A stretch of 64,000 nucleotides of DNA from Comamonadaceae bacterium. Its GTDB lineage: Bacteria; Pseudomonadota; Gammaproteobacteria; Burkholderiales; Burkholderiaceae_C. Positions 36,172 through 44,094 of this stretch are shown here, one piece after another (the stretch's first letter is position 1; each line of letters opens with the position of its first letter). A program made the translations under genes and the position numbers. The notes below the pieces were generated by a model that saw only the letters and a program-made list of their open reading frames with translations, searched no databases and was not told the origin of the DNA. The stretch lies in NCBI GenBank assembly GCA_021299875.1, contig JAJTEW010000002.1, forward strand, positions 310,001-374,000. Direction: 5' to 3'.

Positions 36172-36990
36172 TCATTGGTTGATGGCTGCACCGGTCTTGC
36201 GCATGGCACCGATGTGGCCGCGCAGCTCGTGCACGATGTTGGTGAATTCAGGGGTGTAGGTGATCTCGAGGTCGCGCGGGCGTGGCAAGTCGATCTCTTT
36301 TTTCACCACAAACCGGCCGGGGCTCTTGCTCATCACGTACACCGTGTCGGCCAAAAACACCGATTCGCGCAGGTCGTGTGTGACCAAAATCACGTTGAAC
36401 TTTTGCTCGGTCCACAGGTCGCGCAAGATGCACCAGAGTTCTTCACGGGTGAAGGCGTCCAGCGCACCAAAGGGCTCGTCGAGCAGCAGCATTTTGGGCT
36501 CATGGATCAAGGCACGGCAGATGCTGGCGCGTTGCTGCATGCCGCCCGACAGTTGCCACGGGAACTTGTCTTCGTAGCCGCCGAGGCCCACCGTGTTCAG
36601 CAGTTTGCGGGCGCGTTCTGCGTACTCTTCTTTCTTTTCCTTGAAGTTGGAGCGGTAGGGCTCCACGATTTCGAGCGGCAACAACACGTTGTCGAGTGTG
36701 GTGCGCCAAGGTAACAAGGATGAAGCCTGAAACGCCATGCCGCTGATCTTGAGCGGACCGGTGACCGGCTGACCATCGACCAAGATGCGGCCTTTGCTGG
36801 GCATTTTCAGACCCGTGGTCAGCTTCATGAAGGTGGACTTGCCGCAGCCCGATGGCCCGACGATGGCGATGAACTCGCCTTGTTTGACCTGCAGGTTGAT
36901 GTCTTCCACGGCGAAATGGTTTTGCGCCAACAACTCGTCGTTGTAGGCCAGCCAGACATTCTGGAAATCAACGAATGATTCTTGGGTCAT
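36172..36990 (-). CDS. ABC transporter ATPase (SsuB/TauB type)
   Basis: A 272-aa ATPase. Walker A is GPSGCGKSTFMKLTTGL, the signature is LSGGMQQRASICRALIHEP, Walker B is LLLDEPFGALDAFTRE, and the switch loop is VTHDLRESVFLADTVYVM. The sequence fits the nitrate/sulfonate/bicarbonate branch. The start at 36990 follows a hairpin in the preceding spacer and precedes the conserved FVDFQNVWLAYND. It pairs with the permease gene downstream and the binding-protein gene upstream. Confidence 0.95.
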   Translation of the reverse strand: MTQESFVDFQNVWLAYNDELLAQNHFAVEDINLQVKQGEFIAIVGPSGCGKSTFMKLTTGLKMPSKGRILVDGQPVTGPLKISGMAFQASSLLPWRTTLDNVLLPLEIVEPYRSNFKEKKEEYAERARKLLNTVGLGGYEDKFPWQLSGGMQQRASICRALIHEPKMLLLDEPFGALDAFTREELWCILRDLWTEQKFNVILVTHDLRESVFLADTVYVMSKSPGRFVVKKEIDLPRPRDLEITYTPEFTNIVHELRGHIGAMRKTGAAINQ

Positions 36991-37019
36991 GGTGTGGGCT
37001 CTGAAATGGTGTTCGAAAG

Positions 37020-37027
37020 TGTATACA
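37020..37027. promoter_or_regulatory. TGTATACA palindrome (copy 1)
   Basis: An 8-bp perfect palindrome in the spacer before the ATPase gene. An identical copy is upstream of the binding-protein gene (38370-38377). TGTATAC-type sites are common GntR operators, but no such regulator is visible nearby. Confidence 0.3.
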
Positions 37028-37043
37028 AAACATCCCCTTGAAA

Positions 37044-37075
37044 AGCCCACTGACTCGGTGGAGTTGAAGTGGGCT
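37044..37075 (-). terminator. Hairpin after the binding-protein gene (attenuator)
   Basis: AGCCCACT and AGTGGGCT form an 8-bp stem, followed on the minus strand by TTTTC. It lies between the binding-protein and ATPase genes and may lower downstream expression. Confidence 0.55.
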
Positions 37076-37149
37076 CAAGCCAGGGTGTGGACACACCCAG
37101 AGATGACCCAGGTTTCAGCAGGCAATGCGCCGTCCGAAACCCAGGGGGC

Positions 37150-38184
37150 TTATTTTTTGGCTTTGGGCAAGATGTCCAGTTCTTTGGCGGTGGGCAAGAA
37201 CGAACCGTTCCAGATGTCTTCTGACTTGACGCGGGTCTTGGTGTTGAAAGCGTCAGACACTTGCGAGGCCATCAAGGACAAGCGAGGGCCATTGACCTGA
37301 CCAAAACCTTCGGCGCGGGCCGATGGGCTGTTGATCACAGTGTCGATGGCCAACTGCAAGCGGCGTGTCTCGAGTGCGGTGTTGATGATGCCGTCGCGGG
37401 CCTTGACGGTTTCAATGGCCGCGGCTGGGTTGTCCATGACTTCCTTGGCACCTTTGGTGAACGCGCTCAAGAAGGCTTTCACGGCGGCAGGGTTTTCCTT
37501 CAAGATTTTGGGCGAAGCGATGATGGCGTTGCCATAGAGCTTGACGCCAAAGTCAGGGTACTGCATGACGACCACGTCTTCGGCTTTCACGCCACGCGCT
37601 TCGATGTTGAGCAGCGAGGTGAAGGTGAAGCCGGTGATGGCGTCCACGTCACCGCGCACCAACATGGTTTCGCGCAAAGGAGGGTCCATGGCGGTCCAGG
37701 TCACGTTGCCGATGTTGTTGGATTTTTGGAAGATCGGGAATGCGCGGCGACCGGCGTCAAACACCGGCGCGCCCATCTTCTTGCCAGCCAAGTCAGCCGG
37801 GGTCTTGATGCCGGACTTCTTCAAAGCCATGACCGAAGCGGGTGTGTTGTTGTAGACCATCATGATGGCCACAGGCTTGTTGGGCGCATCGGGGTTGTTG
37901 GCGTGGAATTCCATCAAGGCGGCCAGGTCGGCAAAGCCCAGGTCATAAGTGCCCGAGGCCACGCGGGTGACTGCACCGCCGGAGCCGTTACCGGAGTCCA
38001 CCGTCACGTCCAACTTGGCATCTTTGAAATGGCCCTTGGCTGCAGGCAACAAGAAGAAAGCCGAGGGGCCTTCAAAACGCCAATCCAGTTGGAATTTGAT
38101 GGGGGTGGTTTGCGCGTGCGCAGAACCAAAGGCGGCGACTGCGGCCAAAGCGGCCGTGGCCTTGATGAGGAAACGCTTGTTCAT
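37150..38184 (-). CDS. ABC transporter substrate-binding protein (NMT1/SsuA family)
   Basis: A 344-aa periplasmic protein with a clear signal peptide (MNKRFLIKATAALAAVAAFG onward, cleaved near AHAQ). The mature start TTPIKFQLDWRFEGPSAFFL and the ASGTYDLGFADLAALMEF segment are typical of NMT1/THI5-like binders, whose ligands include pyrimidine precursors, nitriles, sulfonates and amides. Start 38184 has GGAG upstream. It is the first gene of the operon ending with ureD, and a sigma-54-like promoter lies 37-53 bases upstream. A nitrogen-containing ligand is likely but unproven. Confidence 0.9.
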   Translation of the reverse strand: MNKRFLIKATAALAAVAAFGSAHAQTTPIKFQLDWRFEGPSAFFLLPAAKGHFKDAKLDVTVDSGNGSGGAVTRVASGTYDLGFADLAALMEFHANNPDAPNKPVAIMMVYNNTPASVMALKKSGIKTPADLAGKKMGAPVFDAGRRAFPIFQKSNNIGNVTWTAMDPPLRETMLVRGDVDAITGFTFTSLLNIEARGVKAEDVVVMQYPDFGVKLYGNAIIASPKILKENPAAVKAFLSAFTKGAKEVMDNPAAAIETVKARDGIINTALETRRLQLAIDTVINSPSARAEGFGQVNGPRLSLMASQVSDAFNTKTRVKSEDIWNGSFLPTAKELDILPKAKK

Positions 38185-38221
38185 GGGGGCTCCAGGTTCA
38201 AATAATCGGTGATTTAGAAGT

Positions 38222-38237
38222 AGCAAAATCGATGCCA
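38222..38237 (-). promoter_or_regulatory. Sigma-54-like promoter for the transporter-ureD operon
   Basis: On the minus strand TGGCATCGATTTTGCT keeps the invariant GG and GC with 10 bases between them; two other consensus positions differ. The predicted start is near 38211, 27 bases before the ATG. Confidence 0.6.
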
Positions 38238-38251
38238 TTATCAAGCACTCT

Positions 38252-38270
38252 CCTGACAATGCTTGTCAGG
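38252..38270. promoter_or_regulatory. Perfect 8-bp dyad upstream of the binding-protein gene
   Basis: CCTGACAA-TGC-TTGTCAGG is a perfect inverted repeat 41-59 bases upstream of the predicted sigma-54 start. It looks like an operator for a dimeric regulator; which one is not known. Confidence 0.45.
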
Positions 38271-38318
38271 TTGATCCCCTAGAAATGCCCGTTTGTGGTG
38301 CTGCTGATCGGGTCCTGC

Positions 38319-38335
38319 CGCACCAAAAAGGTTCT
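38319..38335. promoter_or_regulatory. Candidate NtrC site upstream of the transporter-ureD operon
   Basis: CGCACCAAAAAGGTTCT agrees with the NtrC consensus TGCACC-N5-GGTGCA at 9 of 12 fixed positions and lies 108-124 bases upstream of the predicted start, the usual enhancer distance. Confidence 0.35.
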
Positions 38336-38369
38336 CCAGAGCATGCGCTCCTTTTTTTGTGTTCTTAAC

Positions 38370-38377
38370 TGTATACA
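38370..38377. promoter_or_regulatory. TGTATACA palindrome (copy 2)
   Basis: The second copy of the same 8-bp palindrome, near the 3' end of the EamA pseudogene and about 190 bases upstream of the binding-protein gene. Confidence 0.3.
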
Positions 38378-38416
38378 CATTGAATCTGGGTGGGATCAGT
38401 GAAAACCCTGAAGCCT

Positions 38417-39279
38417 TCATTGTTTGGTTTCAACGGCTTTGACCCTGACGCCGCCGATGACGCCAAAAACCAAGAAGGCAATACCGGCCAAGGTCAGCGG
38501 TTCGGGCCACTGGCCGCGCAGCCAAAAGGCATAGGCCAGCGCGGCCAGGGTTTCAAAGACGATCAACTGGCCCGCCAGAGCGGTGGGCAGCCGTTGGCTG
38601 GAGGCATTCCAGCACAGGGTGCCCAACCAAGAGGCCAACAAGGCAATGGTCATCATGAGTCCCAAGAATTCGAGTGGGCGGGGTCCCAAGGGCATGGGCA
38701 GCGGGTTCTGAGTGGCACTGGCCCAAAGCCAGAACCCTGCATAGCCCAGCAAAGCCAGGGGCAGCGTGGCGAGGCCTTGTGCCGTGGCCCACACACGGGG
38801 GTTGCGATCGGGATGGCCGCGCAGCCAGTCGGCGTTTTTGAGGGGGTACCAAGTCCAGCAAACCATCGCGCACAAGGCCAATGCGGCCCCGGTGATGTAA
38901 CGGCTGGTGTCGGCTTGCGGGTTTTGCACCAAGGCCGCCCATTCCACATGGTTGACGCAGGCGATGCCGAGCAAAATCAGCGCCAAAGGTGGGACCAGTT
39001 TGAGCCACGGAAAACGCCCTGGATGGCGCTCGACAGGAACAGGTAATAGAGCACATTGCCGATGGCGGCGAGTTTCAGCGCCACCGCCCAATCGGTGCGG
39101 GTCAGGCGCCGGATTTCGGCGCGGTCCACAAAGGCCAAGGGCAGGGCGATCAGTCCGAAGGCCAGATAGCGGCCGAAGGTGTGCAGCGCGGCGGGGTAGT
39201 CGGGCAGCAGCAGTGGCCCCACAAACACCAGGCCCCACATCAGGCCTGCAGCCAAAGCGAACAACACACCGATCAGCAT
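38417..39279 (-). pseudogene. EamA/DMT-family transporter, frameshifted with internal deletion
   Basis: The N-terminal part (MLIGVLFALAAGLMWGLVFV from 39279) reads to LYYLFLSSAIQ and then leaves frame, stopping at 38977. The C-terminal part continues in another frame from about 39022 (GRFPWLKLVPPLALILLGIA) to 38417, with helices up to VKAVETKQ. Intact relatives have roughly 30 more residues between the two parts, including the loop and a membrane helix after SAIQ. So both a deletion and a frameshift appear to have occurred. About 290 aa would be expected. An assembly error is possible but would need to lose tens of bases. Confidence 0.75.
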
Positions 39280-39377
39280 GCTGCGGCGCTGAGCGTGTGG
39301 TCGATAAAGGCAAGAGGGCGCATGAAAAACAACATGGTGCACATTATCCTTGCACCCCTGGCAGAACCGGGTCAGAG

Positions 39378-40709
39378 TCAGGGCGAAAGCCAGGCCTTTT
39401 GAAACCGAGCTTGTGGGTCGTGGTCTTGCGCTTGCTTGACGGGGTTGAAGCGCCTGCCCACACGCGGGTCGGTGCCGCGCCCGCTCACATACAGCCAGTT
39501 GCCCTGGTTGCTGCAGACATCGAAGTCCACCAGCTGTGATTCGAACCAGGCCGCGCCTGCGCGCCAGTCGCAAGACAGGTCGTGCACCAGGAAGCTCGCC
39601 ACGATCTGGCGCATGCGGTTGGAGGTAAAACCCGTGGCCGCCAGCTCGCGCATGCCAGCGTCGACGATGGGCTCGCCCGTTTGGCCATGACACCAGCGCT
39701 GGAAGTCTTTGGGAAAGTGCGAAGGCTTGGGCAAGTTAGACAAGCCCCGTGCTGCATACAGTTGCGGGCCGTGTTGCAGATGCAGCATGCGAAAGTTGTC
39801 GCGCCAAAGCAGTTCAAACCACAGCCAGTAAGTGCCGTCGTTGCTGCCGTGCCGCTGTTCATAAGCATGGAGCTCGGCCCAAATGCTGCGGGCCGACACC
39901 GCGCCCGTGGCCAACCACGGCGACCAGTGGCTGCTGGTGTGCTGGCCTTGCAGGGTGTTGCGGGTTTGTTTGTAGCGGTCGGGCCAAGGGGGCGTGAGGT
40001 AGCTTTGCAAGTGGGCCAAAGCGCTGGTCTCGCCGCCCCGGCAATGCGCTTGGACATAAGGAAAATTCGAGCGTGGGTGTGTATCGCCTTCGGTGTGGGC
40101 TTGCAGCAGTGTGAAAGCGTTGTCTGTCCAGCCGGGCAAGCTGACCCATGCGGTTGAGGGCTCATTCGGCGGCGCAGGCAGCAGGGGGGGCGCCGGCAGC
40201 GGTGCCAAAGGTTGGAGCCGCGCCGATTCGATGCGTTGGCGAAATTCGGTGAAAACCTGCGGCATCTCTTCGGCCGCAAAGGGCAGGGCGTCGGGTTCGA
40301 TCAAGCTGGAGTGCCACAAGGTCTGGACGGTGAGTCCCGCGTTGATCAGCGCTTGCACCTGCGCTTCTTCTTCGGGCGCGGCAATGTCTTCGCAAAACAC
40401 GGTGTCGGCTTGTACCCAGCGTGCGCAGGCGGGCAACACATTGGCCACGGGGCCGTGCAGCAACACCAGGCGCTGGCCCAGTGCCTGCAGCGTGTTTTGC
40501 AGGTCTTGCAGCGTGTCGGCCATGAAACGCCTGCGGTGCGCGCCCATGCGGCGAAAGCCCCAGGCGGTGGGCTCGTCTTGCACGGGTTCGTGCACATACA
40601 CCAGCATCAGGGCTTGCTGGTGCACTTGGGCGTGGGCGATGGCTTGCTGCAGTGCGCGTTGGTCGTGCAGGCGCAAGTCGTTTCGAAACCAGAAAAGGGT
40701 GGTACGCAT
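39378..40709 (-). CDS. DASH-family cryptochrome / photolyase
   Basis: A 443-aa flavoprotein. The N-terminal antenna-binding Rossmann domain starts TLFWFRNDLRLHDQRAL; the C-terminal FAD domain contains WLATGAVSARSIWAEL, YWLWFELLWRDNFRML and the DASH marker NQGNWLYVSGRGTDPR, then FNPVKQAQDHDP. Cry-DASH proteins repair cyclobutane dimers in single-stranded DNA using blue light and may have signalling roles. The stop of the tandem photolyase gene lies 3 bases from its start. A phototroph exposed to light would benefit from it. Confidence 0.92.
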   Translation of the reverse strand: MRTTLFWFRNDLRLHDQRALQQAIAHAQVHQQALMLVYVHEPVQDEPTAWGFRRMGAHRRRFMADTLQDLQNTLQALGQRLVLLHGPVANVLPACARWVQADTVFCEDIAAPEEEAQVQALINAGLTVQTLWHSSLIEPDALPFAAEEMPQVFTEFRQRIESARLQPLAPLPAPPLLPAPPNEPSTAWVSLPGWTDNAFTLLQAHTEGDTHPRSNFPYVQAHCRGGETSALAHLQSYLTPPWPDRYKQTRNTLQGQHTSSHWSPWLATGAVSARSIWAELHAYEQRHGSNDGTYWLWFELLWRDNFRMLHLQHGPQLYAARGLSNLPKPSHFPKDFQRWCHGQTGEPIVDAGMRELAATGFTSNRMRQIVASFLVHDLSCDWRAGAAWFESQLVDFDVCSNQGNWLYVSGRGTDPRVGRRFNPVKQAQDHDPQARFQKAWLSP

Positions 40710-40712
40710 GGA

Positions 40713-42311
40713 TTAAAAGTCAAAACCCAGTTGGTTGCTGGGTGGTGTGTTGGCTGAAGAAGTCTTGCCCGACTGTCGGCGGCCGGTCTTGGGGGAGTCA
40801 CTGTCGCGGGTGAACACATCGCGTTGGTGGCCGCTGCCATGTTTTCGCGAAGCGTGTTTCTCGACGATGGCTTTTTTGCCCGCCCTCACACCGGGTTCGG
40901 CCCGACGCGCGTGCAGCGCGGCTTTGGACTGGCGCGTGGCTTCGGCCAAGTCCACCACGGGCAGGGGAATGTCGGCATCGGGCCCGCTGCCCACCCTCAG
41001 GCCGCAGTGGCGCTGCACTTCGGGCGGCATCAGCCAGGGTTCGAACAACCAAGTGTCGGGCACGCGGCGCATGTGCGGCAGCCAGCGGCGCACAAAAATG
41101 CCTTTGGGGTCGTGGTCTTGCGCTTGTTTGATGGGGTTGTACACCCGCGTGGTGTTGATGCCGGTGGTGCCCGACTGCATTTGCAACTGGCTCCAGTGGA
41201 TGCCGGGTTCGTAATCTAAAAACTGGGTGGCCAGCCAATGGCCCACTGGCCGCCAGTCGAGCCACAGCGGGTAAGCCGCCACCGACACCAGCATGGCCCG
41301 CATGCGGAAGTTGAGCCAGCCGGTTTGGTGGAGCATGACCACGCAAGCGTCCACCATGGGCCATCCAGTTCGGGCTGAGGTCAGGGCTGCAAAGTGGGCG
41401 TCGTTCCAGCCGTCTTCACGCAGGCCGTCGTAACCCCGGTGCATGTTGCGCCACTCGATCTCCGGCTCGCTTTCGAGTTTCTGGATGAAGTGGCAATGCC
41501 AATACAAACGGCTGATGAAGCCGACCAGGCCGGCTTTGTGCCGAGTGGCCTGCGTGGGCAGGGCATCGAGCGCGGTGCGGGTGCTTTGCACCACCTCCCG
41601 CAGGCTGATGCAGCCAAAGGCCAGATAGGCTGACAAGCGCGAACAAGCCGTGGGCGAAGACAAGGGGGATGAAATGCCGCCGCGGTAGCTCAGCGCACGA
41701 ACGTCCAAAAAACTGTGCAAGGTCTCTAGGCCCAAGCTGCGGCCACCGCGCTGGCGATCTGGCGGGTTGTGCTGCAAGCCGGGCGGCGGCGTCATCACTT
41801 CGATACCGTGAGTTGTAGGGGGATGAAAAAATTGCAACGCGGGCCAAACCGCTTGTGGAGCGGCCATGTGCGCTTCCCAGCGGGCTTGCCAAGTGTTGCG
41901 ACGGGTGAGGCGCCGCACCACGCCAAACTGCGCAAACTCCCTCCAGCCCACACCCTCGCTGCGGCACCATGCGGCCACTTGCAGGTCGCGCGCGTAGGTG
42001 AACGCATTGCCGGTTTCTTCGTGCGCCACAAGTTCAACAAACGGCGCTTGTGCGTGCAGCGCGGCCAGCACCTGCACCGCCGGGCCGCTGCGCACCTGCA
42101 AGCTGCCGCCCAGCGCTTGGAGGTCCTGGTGCAGTTCGGTCAAAGACTCGCGCACAAATTCAAAATGTTGCAAGGCCGCATCGGGCTGGGCCCACAGGGC
42201 TGGCTCCACGATGTAGAGGCACAAAACCGGTCCTTGGGCCGCCGCATGGGAGAGCGCCGCATGGTCGTGCAGGCGCAGGTCGCGTTTGAACCAAACCACG
42301 CGGTAGCTCAT
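40713..42311 (-). CDS. Cryptochrome/photolyase family protein
   Basis: A 532-aa protein of the same superfamily but a different branch from its neighbour. The start VVWFKRDLRLHDHAALSHA is the antenna domain; FAD-domain motifs include RLSAYLAFGCISLREVV, NFRMRAMLVSVAAYPLWLDW and TTRVYNPIKQAQDHDPKG. The Lys/Arg-rich tail after residue 460 (RRAEPGVRAGKKAIVEKHA) is poorly conserved in the family. It could be a CPD photolyase or a cryptochrome-type light sensor. It overlaps the upstream unknown gene by four bases and is followed by the DASH gene, so three genes form an operon. Confidence 0.88.
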   Translation of the reverse strand: MSYRVVWFKRDLRLHDHAALSHAAAQGPVLCLYIVEPALWAQPDAALQHFEFVRESLTELHQDLQALGGSLQVRSGPAVQVLAALHAQAPFVELVAHEETGNAFTYARDLQVAAWCRSEGVGWREFAQFGVVRRLTRRNTWQARWEAHMAAPQAVWPALQFFHPPTTHGIEVMTPPPGLQHNPPDRQRGGRSLGLETLHSFLDVRALSYRGGISSPLSSPTACSRLSAYLAFGCISLREVVQSTRTALDALPTQATRHKAGLVGFISRLYWHCHFIQKLESEPEIEWRNMHRGYDGLREDGWNDAHFAALTSARTGWPMVDACVVMLHQTGWLNFRMRAMLVSVAAYPLWLDWRPVGHWLATQFLDYEPGIHWSQLQMQSGTTGINTTRVYNPIKQAQDHDPKGIFVRRWLPHMRRVPDTWLFEPWLMPPEVQRHCGLRVGSGPDADIPLPVVDLAEATRQSKAALHARRAEPGVRAGKKAIVEKHASRKHGSGHQRDVFTRDSDSPKTGRRQSGKTSSANTPPSNQLGFDF

Positions 42312-42874
42312 GGTTGGCTTTTTCCGCTGGGTGGCACGGGCCCAAGCCCGCCGGGCCCCGGGCCGTAACGCTGAGGGTCAATGTCGATGCACTGCAGCAA
42401 AGCCTGCGGTAAATCGGGCGCTTGCTGGCGCAGGTAGCTGCGTACAAAGTGGGCGCTGTTCCAAGGCGCGGTCGATCCGCTCCACACGGCTTGGTCCTGC
42501 ACGCGCCATTGGCCAGTGTTCAGCTGCAAAACCACCAATGCGGGCTTGAGGGTTTCAAAAGTCACCTCGGCCACGCTCCAGTTGCCCTGTCGGCGCATTT
42601 GCAAACCTCTTGCGCTTTGCGAGTCGGGCAGGCTGTGCTGCTGAATGGCGGTCAAAACGGCTTGGGCGGTGGGGCTGTCCAGTGGCAGCGGGGCAAAGGC
42701 GCTGCAATCGCGGCGCCATTGGAGTGCCTGCTCAGCTGCCCATCCCTGCACATCAAAACGCTGCCCATTGAGGTTGAACAAGCGGCGGCCGTCCAGGCGT
42801 TCCCAGTCCACATGGCTGTCGATCACCACGGCGGTGGTGAGAAAAACCAAAACGGCGGCCACATGGCGTTTCAT
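42308..42874 (-). CDS. Uncharacterised secreted or membrane-anchored protein
   Basis: A 188-aa protein not recognised as a known family. It starts with a hydrophobic signal or anchor (KRHVAAVLVFLTTAVVI), after which the rest looks periplasmic: two Cys, a Trp/Arg-rich middle (RRLFNLNGQRFDVQGWAAEQ) and a Pro/Gly-rich end. It overlaps the photolyase gene by four bases (ATGA) as first gene of that operon. Its start is divergent from the Rrf2-type regulator, 157 bases away. Any link to light or DNA repair is only by location. Confidence 0.6.
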   Translation of the reverse strand: MKRHVAAVLVFLTTAVVIDSHVDWERLDGRRLFNLNGQRFDVQGWAAEQALQWRRDCSAFAPLPLDSPTAQAVLTAIQQHSLPDSQSARGLQMRRQGNWSVAEVTFETLKPALVVLQLNTGQWRVQDQAVWSGSTAPWNSAHFVRSYLRQQAPDLPQALLQCIDIDPQRYGPGPGGLGPVPPSGKSQP

Positions 42875-43031
42875 GTCGGCAAGTCTCTGCCAAGGGGTGT
42901 GCGCCTTCCAGGTGGCCTGAATTTTTGTAGTAATAAATGCAACATTCGGCGTGAATAAAAGTTATTTTGAAATTATTGGTTGTTTTGTGACTGTATGGTC
43001 ATAGAATATCTCATCGTTATCGGAGAAGACC

Positions 43032-43526
43032 ATGATCCAGAAGAAAACCGTCAAAGCCCTTGACATCGCTGTGTTCATCACGTCCCGTTCAGTCGTCAAG
43101 CCCGTGACCACGGAGGAAATCGCGAATGGGTTGTCTTTGTCTTCTTCTTACACCGAATCTATCCTCAAAGAGTTGCGTGAAGCCGGGCTGATCCGCGCTC
43201 ACCGTGGTCCGGGCGGTGGCTACCAAATTCGTGGCAACCCTGAAGACATCAGCCTGTGGGATGTGGTGAAGCACTTTGAAGAGGTGCACAGTTTTGAAAA
43301 ACTGTACCCAGATGCCAACCATCCCATGAAAGCGCTCGAGACAGGTATCCAGGACAACATGCAGGCCTTACTGCAGACACAAACCTTGTCCGATGTGGCG
43401 GTTCCTTTCATGCCCCGTGATGCTCGGGTCACGTCGATGATGGGTCAGTTCCGTTTGAAGCCGCTGCCCCCACCGGTCATGCCCCGAGCACCGAACTCCG
43501 TGTTTCAGCTCAGCATGATGATGTGA
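43032..43526 (+). CDS. Rrf2-family transcriptional regulator without cysteines
   Basis: A 164-aa regulator. The winged helix-turn-helix spans about residues 8-80: TTEEIANGLSLSSSYTESIL, ELREAGLIRAHRGPGGGYQI. The family's iron-sulfur-binding Cys residues (as in IscR or NsrR) are entirely missing, since the protein contains no Cys. The C-terminus is Pro- and Met-rich. GGAG precedes the ATG. It faces the photolyase operon divergently across an AT-rich promoter region and lies about 4 kb from the photosynthesis genes; which of these it controls is unknown. Confidence 0.85.
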   Translation: MIQKKTVKALDIAVFITSRSVVKPVTTEEIANGLSLSSSYTESILKELREAGLIRAHRGPGGGYQIRGNPEDISLWDVVKHFEEVHSFEKLYPDANHPMKALETGIQDNMQALLQTQTLSDVAVPFMPRDARVTSMMGQFRLKPLPPPVMPRAPNSVFQLSMMM

Positions 43527-43538
43527 GCCAAGCCGCCT

Positions 43539-43913
43539 TCAGTTCGGTACCCAAGCAAACTCGCGCAGTTGCTCCAAGGTCACATACTCCAGCGCTTTGT
43601 GGTGCGTGCTTTCTAAAACCACGTGGGGTGCAACGCCCGCTTGAAAAGCTTCAAGCCAGCGCATAGCGCACAGACACCACCTGTCTCCAGCCTTCAAGCC
43701 CACAAAGCGGTGTTCAGGTCGAGGCGTCATCAAGTCATTGCCGCGCGAGCGCGAGTAATTTAAAAAATCTTGGGTCACTTTGGCGCAGACCACGTGCGTA
43801 CCCGCATCTTCATCGCTGGTGTTGCAGCAACCGTCCCTGTAATACCCCGTGAGTGGGTCATAAGAGCAGGGGATCAATTCGCCACCGAGAACGTTCAAGC
43901 CGGAGCGAGTCAT
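43539..43913 (-). CDS. DUF2237 family protein
   Basis: A 124-aa protein matching the DUF2237 family throughout: LNVLGGELIPCSYDPLTGYY, DGCCNTSDEDAGTHVVCA, FLNYSRSRGNDL and KAGDRWCLCAMRWLEAFQAG. Six Cys residues in fixed places suggest metal or disulfide roles, but the family has no defined function. It is convergent with the Rrf2 gene (12 bases between stops) and divergent from the oxidoreductase gene. Length is typical. Confidence 0.88.
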   Translation of the reverse strand: MTRSGLNVLGGELIPCSYDPLTGYYRDGCCNTSDEDAGTHVVCAKVTQDFLNYSRSRGNDLMTPRPEHRFVGLKAGDRWCLCAMRWLEAFQAGVAPHVVLESTHHKALEYVTLEQLREFAWVPN

Positions 43914-44094
43914 GAGAATCCAAGATGAGTGGTTATAGGAATGCGTATTGTGTGGTCCCTTGCAGAGGCTGTCTTCTCTGCGCCAAATACGACTTCTGTG
44001 CCAGGGGTTTCTGGCATCATGACTGACGATTTGGTTCGGCTGTGCACGGCGTGTGCACCTTCGAATGGCTCTCTATTTCAAAAGAAAGTGCCGC

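Noticed and set aside
38977..39693. 238-codon minus-strand frame as an intact gene
   Set aside because: Only its last 100 codons are coding-like (EamA N-terminus); the earlier part overlaps the DASH gene antiparallel or in another frame.
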